Below, in pieces: positions 59,828 through 64,000 of a stretch of 64,000 nt of DNA. The stretch is taken from the NCBI GenBank assembly GCA_963705355.1, contig OY970070.1:1302001-1366000 (forward strand). Direction: 5' to 3'. Positions within the stretch are counted from its first letter, which is position 1. Every line of letters begins with the position of its first letter. This DNA is from COMBO-56-21 sp963705355. GTDB lineage: Archaea > Thermoplasmatota > Thermoplasmata > UBA10834. Below the pieces are notes generated by a model, which did no database searches, was not told the DNA's origin, and was given only the letters and a program-made list of their open reading frames with translations. Made by a program: the position numbers and the translations under genes.

Positions 59828-60547
59828 ATGAAAGAAGCTAGAAAGCGCACAAGAGAACTGTTCCTGGCAAGGATGTCCAAAGACGCCATGGGACCCTACG
59901 AGAGCCCGCGCGGAGAGTGGGAAGAGAACGAGAAGGAGTACCTGCCGTTCTTCCTGTCGCACGTAGGCAATGGCAAGCAGATCCTTGACCTCGCAGGAGG
60001 CTACGCAAAGGCGGCTCCAAACCTTCTTCAAGACGGCAACTCCGTGGTATTGGCGGACTTGTCTCTGCCTTCTCTTCGGAGTGGCCGAGAAGCGCTTGCG
60101 TCCCGCGACGTTCAGTTCGTCCGCCTAGACATGAATACTGAGCTTCCATTCGCTGATGGAGCGTTCGACGGCATCTGGTTCTCTCAGGCATTCGAGTATG
60201 TTCCCCCCGAAAAGAGAATGAGGTTCCTAAGAGCGCTGAGGAGGACAGTGAAGGAGAAGGGTATCGTCTTCTTCAGCGCGGAGGGCCTATCGGACATGAG
60301 AGCCTGGCTCTCGTACCTGAAAGGCTATGTTTACTGGAAGCTGGTGAAAAGGGCCCCTATAGTCTGGGGGGAGTGCATCTACAGGTTGGATCTCCCCGAC
60401 TACAAGGGATGGCACTATCATTCGCTCGTCCTCAGCAGGCTGGTCGAGCAGGACCTTCGAGCAGCGGGCTTCGAAATACTGAAGTCCAAGAACCTCGGCA
60501 AGAGTGAATACTACACCTACAGTTCTCAGAGCGGTCTAGGAGTATGA
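59828..60547 (+). CDS. SAM-dependent methyltransferase
   Basis: 239 residues. Class I methyltransferase: SAM motif I ILDLAGGYAKAAPNLL (about residue 52; LAGG rather than the usual xGxG), acidic end of strand 2 VLADLS, motif III VQFVRLDMN...PFADGAFDGIWFSQAFEYV (substrate region). Similar to small-molecule or ubiquinone-type methyltransferases; the substrate is unknown. A GAGGAAGGGG ribosome-binding site precedes the ATG. Overlaps the next frame by four bases, but the HAD gene probably starts further downstream. Confidence 0.75.
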   Translation: MKEARKRTRELFLARMSKDAMGPYESPRGEWEENEKEYLPFFLSHVGNGKQILDLAGGYAKAAPNLLQDGNSVVLADLSLPSLRSGREALASRDVQFVRLDMNTELPFADGAFDGIWFSQAFEYVPPEKRMRFLRALRRTVKEKGIVFFSAEGLSDMRAWLSYLKGYVYWKLVKRAPIVWGECIYRLDLPDYKGWHYHSLVLSRLVEQDLRAAGFEILKSKNLGKSEYYTYSSQSGLGV

Positions 60548-60687
60548 GCCTCTTCGTGTCTTTGGGTTCCCATCCTGAATGCAGGACCGTCCGAACCGCG
60601 CGTTCGCTGACAGATGTTGGGCGGTGGATTTATCATCATAATACCCGATTGGATTACTTCTTCCTCAGAATGCCGAGGGCTAGGCAG

Positions 60688-61212
60688 ATGATTCGTGCAC
60701 TCGTATTCGACTGGGGGGACACGACAATGAGAGTCTTCCCGGAGTTCTCAGGACCGATGGCTCATTGGCCCAAAGTCGAAGCTGTGAGCGGAATCGAGAG
60801 CGCTTTGAAGATGGCAAAGCCGAACTACAGAATCGCCCTTGCCTCAAACGCAGCCGATTCTGGCCCCGACCTTGTCAGGGATGCGCTTGAGCGTGTCGAC
60901 CTTGAGGGATACTTCAGCGAAGTCTTCACTGCCCGGGATCTCGGCGCCACCAAGCCTGATGGTGGCTTCTTCAAGGCGATCCTGCAGCGGCTGGATTGCG
61001 CTCCAGACGAGGTCGTGATGGTAGGAGACCATTTCGAGACAGACATCGCGGGAGCGAAGAGGGCCGGCCTTTGGACCATCTGGTTCAATCCGACAGGAAA
61101 GACGATTCCGCCAAATGGAGAGGGCAAGGCAGATGCCGTGATCGGCAGCTACTCAGAGGTGGAGAACGCCCTCTTGATGATATCCGGTAGGGCTTCGAGA
61201 ATCAGGCACTAG
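60688..61212 (+). CDS. HAD-superfamily hydrolase
   Basis: About 174 residues. Nucleophile motif FDWGDTTM (DxxxT, with the Asp nucleophile of IRALVFDWGD), serine/threonine motif LASNAA, then lysine in ATKPDGG and the acidic MVGDHFETD. It is a phosphoglycolate phosphatase/pyrophosphatase-like enzyme. I choose ATG 60688 because the conserved sequence begins there and a TATA box (about 60624-60634) indicates transcription starting downstream of the longer frame's ATG at 60544; 60670 is an alternative. Cap domain is small. Confidence 0.75.
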   Translation: MIRALVFDWGDTTMRVFPEFSGPMAHWPKVEAVSGIESALKMAKPNYRIALASNAADSGPDLVRDALERVDLEGYFSEVFTARDLGATKPDGGFFKAILQRLDCAPDEVVMVGDHFETDIAGAKRAGLWTIWFNPTGKTIPPNGEGKADAVIGSYSEVENALLMISGRASRIRH

Positions 61213-61230
61213 GTCGGACGCTGCTCCCGA

Positions 61231-61626
61231 CTAGTCAGCCGAACGTGATGTTGAGATGAACTTGATTGATCTCACGCCCTTGACCTTTCTGATCTTCCCC
61301 AGTATCTCCCTCAGTCTGCTGTTGGGTCCTCTGGCGATGAAGACCTCCATGCACTGCCCTTTCTCGAGGTGGAGGTGCAACATCATCTGTATCTCCTCAT
61401 ACCTGTGCTGGAGAATGGAGAGCTCGCCCCTCGGGCCGATCTCATCGTAGATCATGGTGATCACAATCTGGTTCTCGCCCTCCGTGCTGTCCCACTCTGC
61501 CTCGTCTACAAAGGACCGCATGGACTCTCTCACGGCGTCCGACCGGGACCTGAACCCCTTCGATGCAAGAACCGCGTCAAACCGCACCAAGAGCTCGTTC
61601 GAGATGGAAATGCTCACTATCGTCAC
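61231..61626 (-). CDS. nikR: NikR-like nickel-responsive ribbon-helix-helix regulator
   Basis: 131 residues. N-terminal ribbon-helix-helix (VSISISNELLVRFDAVLASKGFRSRSDAVRESMRSFV) and a C-terminal ACT-type metal-binding domain. The nickel ligands expected in NikR can be traced: His in LQHRYEE, His-x-His in LHLHLEKGQC and the Cys that follows. Binds DNA when nickel is sufficient, typically to shut down nickel uptake. In an organism with a [NiFe] hydrogenase and HypA/HypB it would set nickel homeostasis. Convergent with the HAD gene; its own promoter is not clear. Confidence 0.8.
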   Translation of the reverse strand: MTIVSISISNELLVRFDAVLASKGFRSRSDAVRESMRSFVDEAEWDSTEGENQIVITMIYDEIGPRGELSILQHRYEEIQMMLHLHLEKGQCMEVFIARGPNSRLREILGKIRKVKGVRSIKFISTSRSAD

Positions 61627-61877
61627 GGTTTCCCTTCATGGGATGGCGTCGAGCAGTATTTCTGCTTTATTAAGAATCAGGGGCAAAATGAATAAACTGA
61701 GGGCCTGGGCGCTTGCAGATCCAAATCAAAGGCGGCCGAGCTTCTTGAGTATCTCGTCGGGCCTCGAGACGGGGGCTGATCGGACCACAATAGCTTGATA
61801 AGCGATGACTCGTTTTGGGATTCGGGATCGGATTCAGGAGAGAACCGGCGTTTCTCCAATCAACCGGTGAACAAAAG

Positions 61878-63197
61878 ATGGATGAACAGCAAACTGGCCG
61901 CCGAAGAGACGATCTCAGGAACGTCGCGATCGCAAGCATTCTCGAGGTCACATCGGACTTCCTCTATGTCGAGGATGTCGACAAGCTTCTCCAGAAGATC
62001 GTGAAGACGGTATCGGAAACCTTCGGCCTCCAAAGCGCCACAATCGGAATACGTGACAGGGAGACAGGTCTGTTCGGGGTGCGCGCAACATACGGTTATG
62101 CCCCTGAGGTCGATGAGAGAATCCGGAAGGTGAGGTACACCGCAGAAAGGATGACGAGAGATCTCAAACCGGAGTTCAAGGTCGGGAGGAACACCTACTA
62201 TGTCCCGGGAGAGGCCTACGAGCTCGACGGGGAGGAGGACATGCTGTTCGTCTTGCACCCGGAGCGGCTCGACCGCGCCAGGAGGTTCCCGGACGAGTGG
62301 CATGAGCTGGACTACATAGACTTCCTGATGCACGAGAGAGACGGAAGTCTGCTCGGCTATCTCGAGATCGACGAGCCCGACAATCACAAGGTCCCCGACG
62401 ACAACACGCTGAGAGCGATCGAGGTCTTCTCTGATTTGGCCGCGATAGCGATCCAGAACGCCGAGCTCTACAGCGAGGTCCAGGAGGATCGCAAGAAGAT
62501 CGAACTCCTCATTGACCTGATCGGGCATGATGTGAACAACTACGCGCAGGCTGTGAGCGGGTTCGTCGAGCTGGCGATGGCCCGGAAGGGCGTGCCGGAA
62601 CCGTCCAGAAAGAGCCTAGCAAAAGCATTAGACCAGGTCTGGAACCTCAACAAACTCGTCACAAACGTCAAGCTTTTCGCTAAGGTCGAGACCGCCGGTG
62701 GGAAGGATCTCCAGCCAATGGACATCGTCGGTGTCGTCAAGGATGCGTTCGCCGCCGCCGAGTCATGCTCTCCCAGCAAGGAATCGAAGCTCGTCCTAGT
62801 GAACGACGACGGAAAACCCAAGATGAGCATGATGAATGATCTCGCGAAGGACGCCTTCCTCAACCTCTTCACAAACGCAATCAAGTTTGACGCCCACGAG
62901 AAGGTAGTCGTCGAGGTCGGAATAGCCGAGCAGCGCGAGGACAAGCGGATGATGTGGTGCGTCTCAGTGGCCGATAACGGGCTAGGCGTGGATGACGAAC
63001 TCAAGACCGTGATATTCGACCGCTTCACACAGGCCTCAGGGGTCGCGAGAGGGAGCAGCGGGCTCGGACTGCATATCGCCAAAAGCCTCGTGACCTCGTA
63101 CAAAGGAAGGATTTGGGTCGAGGACAGAGTGCCCGGCGACCGCTCAAAGGGCAGTGTTTTCAAAGTCCTTCTGCCAAAAGCCGCTGATGCGATCTAG
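61878..63197 (+). CDS. GAF-domain histidine kinase
   Basis: 439 residues from ATG 61878, preceded by GGTGA; the frame is open to 61815 but that upstream part lacks a signal. An N-terminal GAF domain (about 20-210, TFGLQSATIGIRDRETGLFGVRA...LLGYLEI) and an H-box (LLIDLIGHDVNNYAQAVSGF) lead to an HATPase with NLFTNAIKFD, VADNGLGVDD and SSGLGLHIAKSL. No membrane helix, so it senses a cytosolic ligand. The single-domain response regulator near the window end may be its partner. Its stop overlaps the Sec61-beta stop. Confidence 0.8.
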   Translation: MDEQQTGRRRDDLRNVAIASILEVTSDFLYVEDVDKLLQKIVKTVSETFGLQSATIGIRDRETGLFGVRATYGYAPEVDERIRKVRYTAERMTRDLKPEFKVGRNTYYVPGEAYELDGEEDMLFVLHPERLDRARRFPDEWHELDYIDFLMHERDGSLLGYLEIDEPDNHKVPDDNTLRAIEVFSDLAAIAIQNAELYSEVQEDRKKIELLIDLIGHDVNNYAQAVSGFVELAMARKGVPEPSRKSLAKALDQVWNLNKLVTNVKLFAKVETAGGKDLQPMDIVGVVKDAFAAAESCSPSKESKLVLVNDDGKPKMSMMNDLAKDAFLNLFTNAIKFDAHEKVVVEVGIAEQREDKRMMWCVSVADNGLGVDDELKTVIFDRFTQASGVARGSSGLGLHIAKSLVTSYKGRIWVEDRVPGDRSKGSVFKVLLPKAADAI

Positions 63198-63361
63198 GTC
63201 GGGGCCAGCGCACCCAGAGTCAGCACCAGAACCGAAACAGCGACACAGAGCGCTATGACAAACCACGGATTCACTTTGAGGGCCTTGTCGTCCTCAGAGT
63301 CGAAGTACCTGATGAGACCGGCAGCCGAGTGAAATCCTTCGCCTTTCTTGTTTTTCGCCAT
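63194..63361 (-). CDS. secG: Protein translocase subunit Sec61-beta (SecG-like)
   Basis: 55 residues: a polar start (MAKNKKGEGFH), then SAAGLIRYFDSEDD-x-ALKVNP, the core signature of archaeal Sec61-beta, and a single C-terminal membrane helix (WFVIALCVAVSVLVLTLGAL). It is part of the SecYE-beta translocon. The gene was found by translating the minus strand. It has a TATA box (63400-63391, GTTTAAATAG) giving a very short leader, and its 5' end lies in a 10-base perfect inverted repeat. Its stop and that of the kinase overlap by a couple of bases (convergent). Confidence 0.85.
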   Translation of the reverse strand: MAKNKKGEGFHSAAGLIRYFDSEDDKALKVNPWFVIALCVAVSVLVLTLGALAPT

Positions 63362-63380
63362 AGGTCCCAAGGGACCTATG
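63359..63380 (-). promoter_or_regulatory. Inverted repeat across the Sec61-beta start
   Basis: CATAGGTCCC (63359-63368) and GGGACCTATG (63371-63380), a perfect 10-base palindrome with a 2-base spacer. The downstream arm includes the start codon, and the TATA box at 63391-63400 places transcription start near 63369. It could be a repressor site or a hairpin in the mRNA blocking translation. Confidence 0.5.
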
Positions 63381-63587
63381 AGGCGAATCTCTATTTAAAC
63401 GTTTATGGACTGAGGAAAGACCTCCAGATGCCGATTTCTGAGCTAGTTCCAATTGTGATAAATATTAAATATCGTGCAAATCAATCGACATGACCCAGTC
63501 TGGCTTGGCGGGCGAAGATCCCGGAAAGGCATTTCCTGGGCATATGCGGTCGGCATACCGTTGCACAGAGACTTAGGAGGTCGTACA

Positions 63588-63962
63588 ATAGCCACAGTAT
63601 TCCTTGTGGACGATGAGAAGTTCATCGTCGACCTCTACAGGGACATCCTAGAGGCGAACGGGCACACAGTCATAGGTGTCGCCTCGGACGGCGAGGAGGC
63701 CGTCAGGAAATACAAGGAGATGGTCGAGAAGCCCGTGATCATCATCATGGACCAGAGGATGCCCGTCAAGGATGGCGTCAGCGCCACGCAGGAGATCCTC
63801 AAGTTGGATCCCATGGCCACGATATTCTTCGGCAGCGCGGACCTCCACATAGAGAAGGAGGCCTTGGCGGCGGGAGCGAAAGGATTCCTGCTAAAACCGT
63901 TCAGAATCGAGGAGCTTTTGTCGGCGATCAAAGAGGCCGTGAGCTCCAAGGTCAAGAGTTAG
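63588..63962 (+). CDS. Single-domain response regulator (CheY-like), apparent ATA start
   Basis: About 124 residues: IATVFLVDDEKFIVDLYRDIL with the acidic pair, phosphoacceptor Asp in IIIMDQRMPVKDG, a Ser at FFGSAD and the switch Lys in GFLLKPFRIEELL. A strong SD (AGGAGGT, 63575-63581) lies 6 bases before ATA at 63588, exactly where Met is expected. The only standard start in frame is GTG 63474, but a TATA-like run (63458-63472) puts transcription start after it. Either ATA is the initiator or a base is miscalled. No output domain: probably a phospho-relay intermediate paired with the GAF kinase. Confidence 0.75.
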   Translation: MATVFLVDDEKFIVDLYRDILEANGHTVIGVASDGEEAVRKYKEMVEKPVIIIMDQRMPVKDGVSATQEILKLDPMATIFFGSADLHIEKEALAAGAKGFLLKPFRIEELLSAIKEAVSSKVKS

Positions 63963-64000
63963 CGAAGCCCGCTTCTTGGTGCTGGCTTCGACCGACAGTT

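Noticed and set aside
59784..59831. Tiny 15-codon frame overlapping the methyltransferase start
   Set aside because: It overlaps the ATG by ATGA, but its sequence contains the ribosome-binding site itself; more simply explained as leader.
1..64000. CRISPR arrays, rRNA genes and prophage
   Set aside because: I saw no regularly spaced direct repeats, no rRNA sequence and no phage structural genes.

Overview
The window is archaeal. Evidence includes TATA-box promoters, Sec61-beta, eL41, four tRNA genes that all contain introns, membrane-anchored winged-helix regulators, and a full [NiFe]-hydrogenase / heterodisulfide-reductase (Hdr) gene set. High-GC coding DNA, the large dipeptide ABC ATPases, the membrane wHTH protein and the Hdr/Mvh repertoire suggest an uncultured member of Thermoplasmatota or a related euryarchaeal lineage. 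That placement is inference: no rRNA or marker tree is available, and no methyl-CoM reductase genes lie in the window.

Layout. 1-2.3 kb: end of a dipeptide/oligopeptide ABC transporter operon. 2.4-11.8 kb: regulators and signalling proteins (membrane wHTH sensor, CBS pair, Lrp-like regulator, nucleotidyltransferase, STAND ATPase) and a surface protein. 11.8-19.4 kb: aminotransferase V, ferredoxin, CorA-like transporter, nitroreductase and a BtuFCD-type cobalamin/iron-chelate importer with a frameshifted wHTH regulator. 19.5-23.3 kb: two class III aminotransferases and a PAC2 protein. 23.4-23.9 kb: tRNA-Arg, eL41 and tRNA-Trp. 24.7-30.8 kb: hypB-hypF-[broken TnpB]-hypC-hypA-hypD.

31.2-52.6 kb is the centrepiece. 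It encodes HdrA-HdrC-HdrB-MvhD, followed by three repeats of a QmoA-like + QmoB-like + MvhD module (fused, split, fused). One MvhD is fused to an HdrC/HdrB-type CCG protein and another to a helix-turn-helix-like domain. A duplicated-cysteine-motif protein lies inside the cluster. It ends with one [NiFe] hydrogenase (MvhG, MvhA), its maturation protease and convergent HypE. In total there are seven HdrA-type flavin modules, four MvhD modules and one hydrogenase. The simplest reading is that H2 electrons enter through MvhGA, pass to MvhD and HdrA flavins, and are bifurcated to ferredoxin and to HdrB-type (disulfide or other) acceptors. HypA-F mature the NiFe site, and a NikR-like regulator at 61.2 kb could tune nickel.

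52.7-64 kb: MobA, two paralogous membrane proteins, a REC-PAS histidine kinase, tRNA-Ser, a nitrilase-family amidase divergent from NadE, tRNA-Glu, a methyltransferase, a HAD phosphatase, NikR-like, a GAF histidine kinase, Sec61-beta and a single-domain response regulator. Two REC-domain genes lack an AUG at the expected start, two other genes carry single-base frameshifts, and the left-most gene is cut by the window edge.
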